This document shows positions 30,943-41,076 of a stretch of 64,000 nt of DNA, piece by piece. A program made the position numbers and the translations under genes. Below the pieces are notes generated by a model that searched no databases, was not told the DNA's origin, and saw only the letters and a list, made by a program, of their open reading frames with translations. Positions within the stretch are counted from its first letter, which is position 1. Every line of letters begins with the position of its first letter. The DNA comes from Gari tellinella (taxonomy: Eukaryota > Mollusca > Bivalvia > Cardiida > Psammobiidae): the NCBI GenBank assembly GCA_922989275.2, contig OV277863.1:48652999-48716998 (forward strand), written 5' to 3'.

Positions 30943-31452
30943 CCAATTACCCTGTGAAAGCCAGTTTCTAGTTTTATAGACTTGTGGTGACCACTTAAAG
31001 CAGGTTGATAGTAAAGCAGAATATGCCTTAACCCTTTCCCTTATAGAAGCGACTTTTAGCGTATTTAATATATTCCTCCGCTGAAGAAAATAGTTCCAGT
31101 TTAAACCCTCATGAACAATAACCATTATAAATATTTTATATAGCCTAGCAGATTGTAGCTTAAAACAGGCTGAAAGTGAAGCAGAATGTGCCTTGAGGCA
31201 CATTCTGCTTTACTTTCAACCTGCTTTAAGTGGTTACCTGTTTCTCAAAACTAGAAACAAGCTATGAGGTAAAGGGTTAAGGTAAAGTCTGTTTTACTTT
31301 CAGTCTGCTTTAAGCTATCATCTGCTAGAATTTCATTTTTTTTTTATTTCATATGGTACATTTACATGACCCTATATATTGGAACTATTTTCTTCAGTGC
31401 AAGGTGTAATTAATTAAATGGGCTAAAAGGTGCTGGTATGGGGAAGGATACG
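30943..31452 (+). mobile_element. TTAA-1 MITE interrupted by another TTAA-1
   Basis: Left part CCAATTACCCTGTGAAAGCC to ATATGCC, then an inserted copy, then GGTAAAGTCTGTTTTACTTT onward. The insertion is in the central TTAA of the palindrome. Right terminus GTATGGGGAAGGATACG decayed. Confidence 0.82.
31032..31276 (-). mobile_element. TTAA-1 MITE nested in TTAA-1 core
   Basis: TTAA at 31028-31031 and 31277-31280. Subtype with CTTTCCCTTATAGAAGCG ends; core GTGCCTTGAGGCAC. Confidence 0.88.
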
Positions 31453-31659
31453 TTATAACGGAGTTCGTTTTAAGTGAGGTTTGCTGTACAGGTTTGGCTG
31501 TATGAACACAAATCGATATGAAATAGAAAGTTTGCTATAATGTGCACTCGTAAGAAATGCATATAAAATAGATTTCAGTATGGTTGATATTTTATAGGTC
31601 AAATTAAATATTTTATTTATGTGCAGGTACACTATAACCCTTTGATTACTCAATTATGT

Positions 31660-31925
31660 GATTGACTCAAAAACTGTTTGATGTTGAAATTCTGAAGTTT
31701 ACCTCTTTGCATGCTGGGTAATTTTTTTGTCTGCAAAAATTGTCATCTGCTACTGTTATAAAAATAGAATTTTCTTAATCCCCTTTTAAAATAGGGTCAC
31801 AATGTCAAACAGTTTGGATCTTGATGAGACGCCGCGTTACGCGGCGTCTCATCTAGATCCACACTGTTTGCAAAGGTAATCACTGTGGCACATGTATCTG
31901 CGGCTAGCATACAGAGAGTCCTGTT
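31660..31925 (+). mobile_element. TTAA-8 MITE
   Basis: Left arm TTTGCATGCTGGGTAATTTT and TCTGCTACTGTTATAAAAAT; core a perfect hairpin CAGTTTGGATCTTGATGAGA around CGCCGCGTTACGCGGCG; right arm TCTGCGGCTAGCATACAGAG. The core is related to TTAA-4 and TA-1 cores. Exact termini unclear. Confidence 0.7.
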
Positions 31926-32049
31926 CCACAGTACTATAGGATGCTTTTATCCCTTCTTCTGCATAAGTGACACAAATGAACATACATTGTTGCTGTTGGA
32001 TACAGGTAGCAGCTTAAAGCAATCTTAAAGTAAAGCTGAAAGCTCAAAA

Positions 32050-33047
32050 ATACCACTTTACTCCATAACCTATTTCTAGTTTTGAAGACATTCAACCACT
32101 AAAAACAGGTTGAAAGTAAATCAGAATGTGCCTGAAGTTGCATTCTGCTTTATGCCTTGCTCACATTTGCTACGCGGCCGCACGGCTTATTATATCTACG
32201 GCTAGTAGCAAGTTCCCGGCCACCGCAGATTTCCTACGACCTGTGTCTTGCGTTCACATTTGCTGTGGCGGCCGCGCAGCAAGTTTTGATGTTTAGGGGG
32301 TAAAAAACTTGTGGCTGCCGTATGGCAGCTGTGTGGTCTCCGAAGTTCCGAACAGTTACCATAATTAAACCCGCGGCAACCGCATGGTGGCAGTACTGCG
32401 GCCATGGATGTCCCATCCGATGATGTGCAGCCTGCTACACACCCTGATTTTGCTACATGTGCACATAACTCATATCAGTCCAACTATACCGAATACTAAA
32501 AGGGCACATATGGACAGCATTGTGTCTCTTAAGAACATCCAAATCCATCTTAAAGTTAGATCAATATACACATATGAACAAAGGTGCAAATGCCGAATAG
32601 TAAAATTGACCATTGAGTCCCGGCAGCCACACAGTGGCAGTACGGCAGCCGCAGAACTGCTCCACGGTGTGCTGTTTTCTACGGCCACCATAGAAATAAA
32701 AAAATGTTATAACTCTGTGTTATAACTCTGGGGGGACCTTTATGGCCTGTTAAACTTTGGGATACCCCGTGCCATGCCATGGTATGGCTGCCGCATGGCC
32801 GCCATAGAATTTCTGTGGCCGCCACAAGAATCTTCTGATTTCACGTTTCTGCGGCCGCCGTAGAGCAAATGTGAGCGCACTGTTACTTTCAGATTGCTTT
32901 AAGCTACTAGTATAATTATAGACAATATTTCTTACGGTAACATTATAACATATTCACTCATGACTGTGAAGTGAAACTATTTTCTTCGATGAAGGAATAA
33001 AAATAAAGGGGTTCAAAGGGTTAAAATTCATATCTATGGAGTATTGG
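32050..33047 (+). mobile_element. TTAA-1 MITE split by 730-bp GC-rich element
   Basis: Left part CTTTACTCCATAACCTATTT through GCATTCTGCTTTA; right part TTACTTTCAGATTGC through ATCTATGGAGTATTGG before TTAA 33048-33051. Removing 32153-32882 and one TTA restores the expected family order. Confidence 0.82.
32153..32882. mobile_element. GC-rich TIR element, 730 bp, TTA target duplication
   Basis: TTA at 32150-32152 and 32883-32885. Near the ends are GCTCACATTTGCTACGCGGC and the inverse GCCGCCGTAGAGCAAATGTGAGC. The interior is rich in GCGGCCGC/CGGCAGCC palindromic blocks in both orientations, unlike anything around it. TTA duplication suggests PIF/Harbinger, but terminal bases differ on the two sides. 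Frames inside are chance products of the repeats. Confidence 0.75.
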
Positions 33048-33167
33048 TTAAAGGGGTTTTTAGTTTTACTTTCATTTTGCTTTAAGTGGAATCCTACCTT
33101 AAATGTAATTGAATGTAGGAGAGTTAGACTTTTTGTCATGGAGGAAATGGTTAATTTCTTTCTTTAA

Positions 33168-33433
33168 TCCGAAGTGCCTTTTAGTGCATTCAGTTTCTTC
33201 CTCTGCTGAAGAAAATAGTTCCAATTTATACAGTCATAAGCTTGTAATATTAGAAATATTTTCTTCATTCTAACAGGTCTCTTAAAGCAGGTTGAAAGTA
33301 AAGCAGAATGCGCCTTTAATAAAGTAGGCTGAAAGTAAAGCAGAATGCGCCTTAAGGCGCATTCTGCTTTACTTTCAACCTGCTTTAAGTAGTCACCTAT
33401 TTTCAAACTAGAAATAGGCTATAGGATAAAGGG
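33168..33433 (-). mobile_element. TTAA-1 MITE with duplicated arm
   Basis: TTAA at 33164-33167 and 33434-33437. The segment GAAAGTAAAGCAGAATGCGC occurs twice in direct order (about 33293 and 33330), lengthening one arm; then core TGCGCCTTAAGGCGCA. Confidence 0.87.
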
Positions 33434-33736
33434 TTAATATACATGTTTAACTAGTAAATACTACCAGCAGGAGTTTTCTGCTTTACTTTCATATTGCTTT
33501 AAACAGGCACCTGCCAGTTACACAGAAGTTCTATTTACAGCTAAATATCAGTTTAATATAGGTGATATGCTGTAATTAGATCTTGAGGAAAAGGCAGTAT
33601 AAGTCAGGTCCTTTTTCATTTCAGTTCAAAAAGCAAATTATTTTATAAAAAGTTGGATTTTCTCTATTGTGATCTGTATTGTATGATCATATTGGGTGTA
33701 GACAGAGTAAATAGAATAATCCCACTCTCACTGTTA

Positions 33737-33982
33737 CAGTGGAGAATCTGTTATTCTTTCTTAATAAACGCGTTTACGCTAAAACTATTATTTGCAGTGC
33801 CAACAGTTTGGAGCCAGATTAGATGCCGGGTAACCCGGCATCTGATCAGGCTCCAAACTGTTTGCCACCCAGATAAACAAGAATTATCAGAATTGTCCAA
33901 AAGTTGTTCTTTTCTACGTTTTAGTGCTTTGCGTTTGCGTACGTTTGCGTTTAAACGGGAAAGAATAACAGATTCTCCACTG
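33737..33982. mobile_element. TA-1 MITE, intact copy 2
   Basis: TA at 33735-33736 and 33983-33984. Inverted ends CAGTGGAGAATCTGTTATTC and GAATAACAGATTCTCCACTG match perfectly. Core CGGGTAACCCG. Very close to the 2047 copy including GCGTTTGCGTACGTTTGCG. Confidence 0.92.
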
Positions 33983-34068
33983 TATGTAATCAATTATGGC
34001 ATGTCTGCTGAAATAGCTCTCCAAAGACATGAAGAAAAAAATAACTTTGTTTAGAAGTTTACTTTGTT

Positions 34069-34290
34069 AAAACCCTTTATTCCGTATCGTCTGTTTCTAG
34101 TACTGAAGATAGGTGACAACTTAAAGCAGGTTGAAAGTAAAGCAGAATGCGACTTAAGGCACATTTTGTTTAACTTCAGCCAGCTTTAAGCTGCCATCTG
34201 CTAGAATAAAGAAAATATTTCTTATGATATGTTTTCATGACTGTATATTTTCGTCAGTGCAGGAATGAATTAAAGGCATATATATGGGGT
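34069..34290 (+). mobile_element. TTAA-1 MITE, diverged
   Basis: AACCCTTTATTCCGTATCG left, core GCGACTTAAGGCAC, right end ATATATGGGGTAG. Small deletions in the right arm. Confidence 0.8.
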
Positions 34291-34294
34291 AGTT

Positions 34295-34375
34295 ATAATT
34301 TGTAAACAGTGTACATCTAGATCAGAGGGATCCTAAAGGAGCCCACAGATCAGGGTATGCACTGTTTGCCATAAC
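34295..34375. mobile_element. TTAA-2/3-like core fragment
   Basis: AAACAGTGTACATCTAGATC and GATCAGGGTATGCACTGTTT with GGATCCTAAAGGAGCC between. Confidence 0.5.
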
Positions 34376-34407
34376 TCTTAATATTACTTTGGATGTCAGC
34401 CCCTTAA

Positions 34408-34650
34408 CTCTTTGAACCCTAGTCCCGCATATAGGCGTGCTTTTCAAACAGTGTACATGTGAATAGTACACATGTCCTATGCAAAGAGTGAAGACCCAGA
34501 TCAGAGGGCTCCGAAAGGAGCCCTCTGATCAGGGTCTTCACTGTTTGTCGCAATATCAAACATTGACAAGAACAACCCTTTAAAGTCAGAAATGGACTAG
34601 ACTAAGATGGAAACTGGAATTGTCCATTTAAAATGTCAGGGAGGAAAGAG
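34408..34650 (-). mobile_element. TTAA-2 MITE, first of an inverted pair
   Basis: TTAA at 34404-34407 and 34651-34654. Ends CTCTTTGAACCCTAGTCCCG and GTCAGGGAGGAAAGAG. Core GGGCTCCGAAAGGAGCCC. Shares its right TTAA with the next element. Confidence 0.9.
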
Positions 34651-34654
34651 TTAA

Positions 34655-34899
34655 CCCTTTTCTCCCTGAAACCTTAAATGGACATTTCTAATTTTGCAAT
34701 TTAGTCTAGAGGCCTTATTTTACTTTTTAGGATTGAGTTATGCAATAACTGTCAAAATGAAAAACAGTGTAGACCCTGATCAGAGGGCTCCTTCAGGAGT
34801 CCTCAGATCAGGCTCTATACTGATTGCATAGGACAGGTGTACTCATCACAGGTACACTGTTCACAAATGACACATATATGCGTGACTATGGTTCAAAGG
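34655..34899 (+). mobile_element. TTAA-2 MITE, second of the pair
   Basis: Starts at the shared TTAA with CCCTTTTCTCCCTGAAACC. More diverged than its neighbour (TAGGATTGAGTTATGCAATA); right end GTTCAAAGGGATAAG. Older than the left member. Confidence 0.8.
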
Positions 34900-35227
34900 G
34901 ATAAGTCAGTTAAGTACACTGGTAATTATTTAGAAAATTGAAGTCTATTGAGAAAGTCAGAATGGTTTGAGTTAAGGTCTACGGTACATTTTCTCTCACA
35001 TGGCCTACCGGTAGGTAGCAAAGTTTAGATCCAGTTGCTAATAACACAATGGCTATTTATATATACTGCTTTGCTTCTGAAATTATATAATTGATTAAAA
35101 CTTCAACCAATACCAGCGTATTAAAGATAGAAAGATCACGCATTTGTTCTGTTTACAGTTAAACCTATATTAAAAGACCTTTCAAATAAAAATAGATTGG
35201 CAGTGTTGAAGAAAAGTTGATACCTAA

Positions 35228-35296
35228 TGAAGGATGAAAGTAATGCAGAAAGCTCCTAAAGGAGCTTTCTGCATTACTTTTATCCTGCATTATAAT
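35228..35296. mobile_element. TA-2-type hairpin core
   Basis: GATGAAAGTAATGCAGAAAG and CTTTCTGCATTACTTTTATC around GCTCCTAAAGGAGC, nearly perfect. Termini not found. Confidence 0.6.
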
Positions 35297-35301
35297 TTCA
35301 T

Positions 35302-35883
35302 CTATCACTAGAGATCTCTATATTAATTACCACTAATTGAATAAGTTCAACTCAAGGCTGTCTGTATATTGAAAAGCTTGTTTCGGTAATCCCCGATTGA
35401 TGACATGAAATACAAATGCGGTCCTCTTTTCATTTTTCAATAGGGTGGTATTGACATTAAATGGTCGTGTTTACCGATAGAGTTATGACTGTTAGCTTAC
35501 GACGGTCTCACTGTTAAGTTGTTAGTTACTGGTGACCACTATTGTGACATAGTAGTAACAGGAGGTGTTGTGACCTGTTGTCATGGAAATCATTTCAAAC
35601 TGACCAGGTGAGTTTCTGAGGGTTTTTTTGTACAGAAATCTTGAGTGATCACCTTTGGTACAGAAGTTGCCAGTGTAAAACTAGGTGTATTGATAAGATA
35701 TAGATGGAAGATTAAGTTGAGACTATATAAGTAAAGGAATTAATATAGTTAAAAAGGTAATTCATTTATAGTGTTTCATTTTTTACAGCAATTATAAGTG
35801 TGTTAAAAACAGTTAAACTTGTGTTTTGTAGTAGCTGGAGAAGACTTGTTGGAACTTGTATCAGGAGTTAGTTTTACATGTTT
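35302..35883. other. Unique sequence, possible exon edge
   Basis: Not obviously repetitive. CAG|GTGAGTTTC at 35605-35613 is a strong vertebrate/invertebrate-type 5' splice site, preceded by GTTGTGACCTGTTGTCATGG. No convincing coding frame, so if real it could be a 5' UTR exon. Evidence is one motif only. Confidence 0.15.
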
Positions 35884-35887
35884 TTAA

Positions 35888-36131
35888 CCCATTTCCCCAT
35901 AGCCTGTTTCTAGTTTTGAAAATAGGTGACTACTTAAAGCAGGTTGAAAGTAAAGCAGAATGTGCCTTATGGCGCATTCTGCTTTAATTTCAGCCTGCTT
36001 TAAGCTATCATCTGCTAGGATTAAGAAAATATTTTTTATGGTTAATTTTCATGACTGTTAAAAAAGGAACTATTTTCTTCAGTGGATGAATAAATTAAAT
36101 GTGCTTAAATGCGCTTCTATGGAAGAAAGGG
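35888..36131 (+). mobile_element. TTAA-1 MITE, full length
   Basis: TTAA at 35884-35887 and 36132-36135. Core GTGCCTTATGGCGC. Left end is the CATTTCCCCATAG type, right end the CTTCTATGGAAGAAAGGG type. Confidence 0.88.
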
Positions 36132-36171
36132 TTAAAACTACTATGAGTTTGTATGGAATCTTTTTTCATAG

Positions 36172-36310
36172 CTTTTTTATGCCATAGCTTGTTTCTGGTA
36201 TTGAAGATAGGTGATCACTTAAAGCAAGTTGACAGTAAAGCAGAATGTGCCCTTTAAACTCTTTACTTTCAGCATGCTTTCAGCTACCATCTGCTAGAAT
36301 ATAGAAAATG
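36172..36310 (+). mobile_element. TTAA-1 MITE, left half and core
   Basis: TATGCCATAGCTTGTTTCTGG to TCTGCTAGAATATAG. Outer right arm absent. Confidence 0.75.
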
Positions 36311-36562
36311 TATGTTGTAAATATGAATATTTTCCATTTTGTAAGTTGACTTGATGTCAATTTACATAATTGACTGAAGGAAAACATTTTTCAAAAATTT
36401 TATAAGCAAAATAACTTATATACGATATTCAATGGATAATTCAATGAATAATTGCATTTGAAAGCATGGCTTCCCATCTCACTAATTCCTTTTGGATTTG
36501 AGATATTACAGACTATGAACAGATTTAGAGATTAATTGGGTTAAACATGGATGCCAGCTTAA

Positions 36563-36805
36563 CCCTCTGAACCCTAGTCCCGCATATAGGCGTTCTTTTC
36601 AAACAGTGTACATGTGAATAGTACACTTGTTCTATGCAAACAGTGAAGACCCTGATCAGAGGGCTCCGAAAGGAGCCCTCTGATCAATGTCTTCACTGTT
36701 TGTCATAATGCCAAACATTGACAAAAACAACCCATAAAAGTCAGAAATGGATTAGACTTAAATGGAAACTGGAATTGTCCATTTAAAGTTTTAGGGAGGG
36801 AAGAG
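36563..36805 (-). mobile_element. TTAA-2 MITE, back-to-back with TTAA-1
   Basis: TTAA at 36559-36562 and 36806-36809; the latter is also the left site of the next TTAA-1. Core GGGCTCCGAAAGGAGCCC. Confidence 0.9.
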
Positions 36806-36809
36806 TTAA

Positions 36810-37072
36810 CCCATTACCCCATATCCTATTTCTAGTTTTGAAGACATGTGTAATGCCTTAAAGCACGTTGAAAGTAAAGCAGAATGTGCATTAGGGCATA
36901 TTCTATTTTACTTTCATCCTGCTTTAAGATACCATTTGCTAGATTTTGAAGAGTATGTCTTATGTATTTATACATATTCATAACTATACATATTGGAACT
37001 ATTTTTTGAGTGGAGGAATAAATTAAAGGTGTAAAAAAAGGTGTGAAAAGGCATATTTATAAAGTAATAATG
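36810..37072 (+). mobile_element. TTAA-1 MITE
   Basis: TTAA at 36806-36809 and 37073-37076. The right arm has a local duplication (GGTGTAAAAAAAGGTGTGAA). Confidence 0.87.
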
Positions 37073-37128
37073 GTTAAGCCAGTTTTCACTTGACATTCAT
37101 TTTGCTTTAGGCAGCATCAGTGCCTTAA

Positions 37129-37343
37129 CCCTTTCCCACATAGCATATCTCTAGTATTGAATATAGGTGTCCACTTAAAGCAGGTTGAAAGTAAAGCAGA
37201 ATGCACTTTAAGCGCATTCTGCTTTTCTTTCAGCCTGCTTTATGCTATCATCTGCTAGAATATAGAAAATATTTTGTATTATACATATTTATGAGGCAAG
37301 AATAAACTGAATGCGCTAAAAGGCGCTTCTATGGGAGAAAGGG
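37129..37343 (+). mobile_element. TTAA-1 MITE, young subtype, 30-bp deletion
   Basis: TTAA at 37125-37128 and 37344-37347. CTTTCCCACATAGCATATCT and TTTTGTATTATACATATTTA are shared with the copy at 52885. Relative to it, about 30 bp after ATTTATGA is missing. Confidence 0.88.
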
Positions 37344-37368
37344 TTAAACACTGCATGCTTTCTTTTAA

Positions 37369-37611
37369 CCCATTACCCCATAGCCTGTTTCTAGTTTTGA
37401 TTACTGATCACCACTTAAAGTAGGTTGAAAGTAAAGCAGAATGCGCCTTAAAGCACATTCTGCTTTACTTTCAACCTGCTTTAAGCTACCATCTGCCAGG
37501 ATAAAGAAATTATTTTAAATAGTACACAGTCATAACTTAATGAATTTAAACTATTTTTTTGGTGGAGGAATTAATTAGAGGCGTAAAAAGGCTTATTTAT
37601 GGGGGAACGGG
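37369..37611 (+). mobile_element. TTAA-1 MITE, full length
   Basis: TTAA at 37365-37368 and 37612-37615. Core GCGCCTTAAAGCAC. Confidence 0.88.
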
Positions 37612-37704
37612 TTAATAGTGGCTGCAATAGTTGGACTTATAACTGTATAACTTGCTGTTGATCATAATCTCAATTAAACATAAGTCACAAAGTATTGAAA
37701 TGGA

Positions 37705-37850
37705 CATTTAATCTTTCTCCTGCAATTAGCATATTTATGACTATTTTTGAAAATAATGTAGACCCATATCGGACTGCTCCTTCAGGAGCTGTCTGATCAA
37801 GGTCTGCACTGTTTTCTTATAGAATCTGATTGATATGAGTCTGCACATTT
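37705..37850 (+). mobile_element. TTAA-7-like fragment
   Basis: TTAATCTTTCTCCTGCAATT left; core ATGTAGACCCATATCGGACTG and GGAGCTGTCTGATCAAGG; CTGCACTGTTTTCTTATAG right. Confidence 0.6.
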
Positions 37851-37988
37851 TTTGGGGGGAATTTTTTTCCTGTATATTATTAGTCAATGTAATTGCTTCA
37901 GCGCGAGAAGGAATAAGGAATCTATTTAACCATTCTTAATTGTCCTAATTTATATTGATGCTTTTTGCAAACAGTTTTGAATTATTTT

Positions 37989-38247
37989 CACCCTTTACTC
38001 ATAAGCCTGTTTCTAGTTGTGAAGAAAATATGTACTTAAAACAGGTTGAAAGTAAAGCAGAATGCATCTGTGAATAAAAGGTGCATTGTGCTTTACTTTC
38101 AACCAGCTTTAAGCTATCATCTATTATAGGATAAAAAAATATTTCCTACAGCGCATATTCATGACTGTCACATATATAAAGCGGGTCTATTTTGTTAAAT
38201 GGGGGGTTATATTAAAGGTGTAAAAAGGTATATCTATGAAATGAGTT
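37989..38247 (+). mobile_element. TTAA-1 MITE, termini decayed
   Basis: CACCCTTTACTCATAAGCC left, core GTGAATAAAAGGTGC expanded, right arm AAAAAGGTATATCTATG. Confidence 0.8.
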
Positions 38248-38310
38248 CACAAATAAAAAGATAGCTTATTTAATTGGTTATTAAATAGCAAATATATCTT
38301 ATTCCTTTTA

Positions 38311-38838
38311 AAGGGACTCGCAACCGGATGGTGTTCTTGTCAAAATAAAATAAAATACTCAAATAAAAGCAAATTTGTGGCATTATTTGGCTTCTGACAT
38401 TAAAAAAATATGATCAGTCCGAAAAACGTCTCAAGAATCGTCACCGAATCTTAGTTTTTTAGACATTTTCCATCGTTTTTCCATAGCGTTAGCTAACGGC
38501 ATAGTTGTTGTTGTTGCTTCTCTACACGGGGTCAGACATAAACCCGAGCCGAATAATGTTCTATTAATAGCTATCATTGAAGTACGTTAATTCGCTACCA
38601 TATATATAGAGAGCGTCCGTAGCCGAGGGCGTAAAGACGATGCCTCATTTTTCATTTTTTTCTCCACATGGATGGTCACGTGTTCGAATCCCACCAGAGC
38701 CTCTTCTTTTCTTTTTTTTGGAAATGCATTTTTTAACAGAATTTATTATCCTAAACTAAATTTTACCCATTTATATAAGCATTTGACATATATTTACAAA
38801 TTACTATTTTTAATGCTTGATCCGGTTGCGAGCCTCTT
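38311..38838. mobile_element. TIR element carrying a tRNA-like segment
   Basis: AAGGGACTCGCAACCGGAT and the inverse ATCCGGTTGCGAGCCTCTT form the ends, and TTTAAA lies just outside on each side. The interior has an A/T-rich left part and the tRNA-like block at 38612-38700. No coding capacity. Confidence 0.65.
38612..38700 (+). ncRNA. tRNA-like / Pol III promoter-like segment
   Basis: CGTCCGTAGCCGAGGGCGTA resembles an A box (TRGCNNAGY..G) and GGTCACGTGTTCGAATCCCA contains a good B box (GTTCGAATCC) about 70 bp later, followed by a T-rich tract (CTTCTTTTCTTTTTTTT). The T-arm and acceptor stem do not pair properly, so this is a tRNA-derived relic or SINE head, not a working tRNA. The D-arm region resembles Leu/Ser tRNAs. 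Confidence 0.45.
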
Positions 38839-38842
38839 TAAA

Positions 38843-39215
38843 GTCTCGAGAAATACACAGCAAATGAGAAACAATAGGGTTCCTGATCATAGAAATTAAA
38901 CTACTTGCATGTATCGCTAATGTTATCATTAGCACTTTAAGAGTTAACATTTTATGCTTCAAATAACCTCCGATAGTGATTGTCACCAATGTGGAAAATC
39001 CAGCCCGGATAATCAATACTCAATAGGCATCGATGCCGAGAATGTTTCGTTTTCCATAAAATATTCACGCTTCAGTATGGATTGAAAATGATTTAAAAGT
39101 AGTTAAAACCTACGGATGAAAGGATGTTTCCAAGGTAACCAGTGTTATGTAGTTATAGTCACAACTCAGGTGACAAATGCTTCGTTTTTAAGATTTGTCT
39201 TCATAGTACCACCTT
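38843..39215. other. No feature recognised
   Basis: Apparently single-copy AT-rich sequence with no notable frame or inverted repeat. Confidence 0.45.
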
Positions 39216-39219
39216 TTAA

Positions 39220-39469
39220 CCCATTACCCCATGATTTTAACTTATCCTTACACTGAAGGAAATAGTTTAAATTTATACAGTCATAAATATGTATCATAAG
39301 AAATATTTTCTAGATTCTTTCAGCTGGTAGCTTAAAGCAGGCTGAAAGTTAAGCAGAATGCGCCATAAGGCGCATTCTGCTTTACTTTCAACCTGCCTTA
39401 AGTGGTCACCTGTCTTCAAAACTGAAAACAACCTATGGGGTGAATGAATGAATGACTGGTAGTAATGGG
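39220..39469 (-). mobile_element. TTAA-1 MITE
   Basis: TTAA at 39216-39219. Left outer arm shortened; right terminus expanded by GAATGAATGAATG, a small internal microsatellite. Core GCGCCATAAGGCGC. Confidence 0.85.
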
Positions 39470-39701
39470 TTTATTACTTTATTCCTCATAGAAATATCTT
39501 TTCATGATGTTAGCCTGAGCTTGCAGCAGGTTGAAAATAAAACAGAAATTTTCTACAGGAGATTTCTGCCTAGCTTTCAGCCTACTTTAAACAAATATCT
39601 ATTTTAACCATTCTAAATCTAATAGCATTTGTTGACACTTTTTGAAAACTAGAAAAAGGTTACTGGATCTTGGGTTAAAACCTGAAAAAATATCTGATTA
39701 A

Positions 39702-39939
39702 CCCTTTACTCAATAGTCTGTCTCTAGGATGGAAGATTATAAGGTGAACACTTAAAGCAGGTTGACAGTAAAGTAGAATGTGCCTGAAGGCGCATTCTAC
39801 TTTACTTTCAGCATACTTTGGGTGACCATATAGGAAATATTTATTATGATAACATATTCATGACTGAATAAAATAGGACTTTTTACTTCAGCGGAGGAAT
39901 GGAATAAAGCCGTAAAAGGCATATCTATGTAGTAATGGG
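39702..39939 (+). mobile_element. TTAA-1 MITE
   Basis: TTAA at 39698-39701 and 39940-39943. Core GTGCCTGAAGGCGC; part of the right arm deleted after CATACTTTGGG. Confidence 0.87.
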
Positions 39940-40219
39940 TTAATTAAGTTGCCATCTGTATATATTTAACACCATCAGGCAATTTTCAGTTGCATGCATT
40001 TATCAAGTCATGGTATAGGCGTCATAAGGAAGTATTTAGGGTTAAGCTTTACAGACAAATAAGGCATAAATAGTTCCCACATAATTACCACAATAGAGAA
40101 AGGAGATCTTTCAGCAAGCACAATGGACACATTCATTGAAAATACCCAATCACAAATGTGATCAACATTCCATGTTGAAATCACAAACAGGTTAATCACC
40201 CTAACAGTTATAAAAATTA

Positions 40220-40330
40220 TTTGAAAACAGTGAAGACCCAGATCAGAGGGCTCCTGAAGAAGCCCTCTGATCAGGGTCTGCACTGTTTGCATTGATTTCA
40301 AATATTGTAAACTTAGGATAAACCCCTCAA
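40220..40330 (-). mobile_element. TTAA-2/3-like fragment
   Basis: Core AACAGTGAAGACCCAGATCA, GGGCTCCTGAAGAAGCCC and GGGTCTGCACTGTTTGC; outer arm GATTTCAAATATTG as in TTAA-3. Confidence 0.6.
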
Positions 40331-40379
40331 TAATTATTTAGAAAGTGGAGGAGAAAGCCAGCATATAGTAATAGTTTAA

Positions 40380-40618
40380 CCCAGTACCCCATAGCCTGTT
40401 TCTAGTATTGAAGATAGTTGACCATTTAAAGCAGGTTGAAAGTAAAGCAGAATGTGCCTTAAGGCACATTCTGCTTTACTTTCAACCTGCTTTAAGCTGC
40501 CATCTGCTAGAATATAGAAACTGTTTCTTATGACACATCATGACTGTAAAAATTGGAACTATTTTGTTCAGTGGAGGAATAAATTATAGGCATAAACATA
40601 TATCTATGAAGTAATGGG
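40380..40618 (+). mobile_element. TTAA-1 MITE, full length
   Basis: TTAA at 40376-40379 and 40619-40622. Perfect core GTGCCTTAAGGCAC with matching arms through AAAGCAGGTTGAAAG. Confidence 0.9.
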
Positions 40619-40812
40619 TTAATGGTAGCTCAACTGTCAATGTTGACATGGACTATAGTCCAGACTATAGTTCCACATGAGTTTGCTCAATGTTGAAAGG
40701 GAATATAAGTTTGCTAATGGAAATGTCATGCATGAGGTGAAATACTTGTTACAGGAAAACCTGTGTATGGCAGCCACTTGTACTGAAACAATTGGACATC
40801 AATCTGTCTTAA

Positions 40813-40911
40813 CCCATTACTCCATAGATACACATTTTTACGCCTTTATTCCTCCCCTGGAGAAAATAGTTATCTTTTAAGTTAGAAACAGGCTGTGGGA
40901 TAAACAGCAAC
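40813..40911 (-). mobile_element. TTAA-1 MITE with whole hairpin deleted
   Basis: TTAA at 40809-40812. Left arm to GGAGAAAATAGTT joins right end GTTAGAAACAGGCTGTGGG directly. Confidence 0.78.
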
Positions 40912-41076
40912 ATTTTACTTATTGGGGTGCAATTAAGTAAAAAAGAAATGGTACTCTAGATAGTTGTTGTCTACAAAAAGAACTGTATGCTCGAGGTCCA
41001 TCTCAACAGAGCCTTTTCTGTTCTTTTATTTAAAATTTGTAAATAATTTTGGATCTCCAAACAAAGATTTATTTAA

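Larger units (their letters stand above)
32005..33120. mobile_element. TA-2-type hairpin split by TTAA-1
   Basis: Left arm GCAGCTTAAAGCAATCTTAA ends at 32045; right arm TTTTAGTTTTACTTTCATTT and TTGCTTTAAGTGG resumes after 33051. The TTAA-1 copy with its own insertion lies between. Outer termini not found. Confidence 0.45.

Noticed and set aside
32202..32725. Overlapping frames of 60-113 codons in the GC-rich block
   Set aside because: They cover palindromic CGGCAGCC/GCGGCCGC repeats on both strands and match no family; explained by low stop-codon density in GC-rich DNA.
33653..34054. A 133-codon plus-strand frame, and similar at 2035-2337
   Set aside because: Both lie over TA-1 MITEs and give the same peptide from two repeat copies, as expected from repeat sequence.
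35605..35613. CAG|GTGAGT donor motif
   Set aside because: A perfect donor consensus occurs by chance at this scale; no coding frame or matching acceptor found.
38612..38700. Functional tRNA gene
   Set aside because: A and B boxes are visible, but the T arm and acceptor stem do not pair and the middle is an AT-rich tract.
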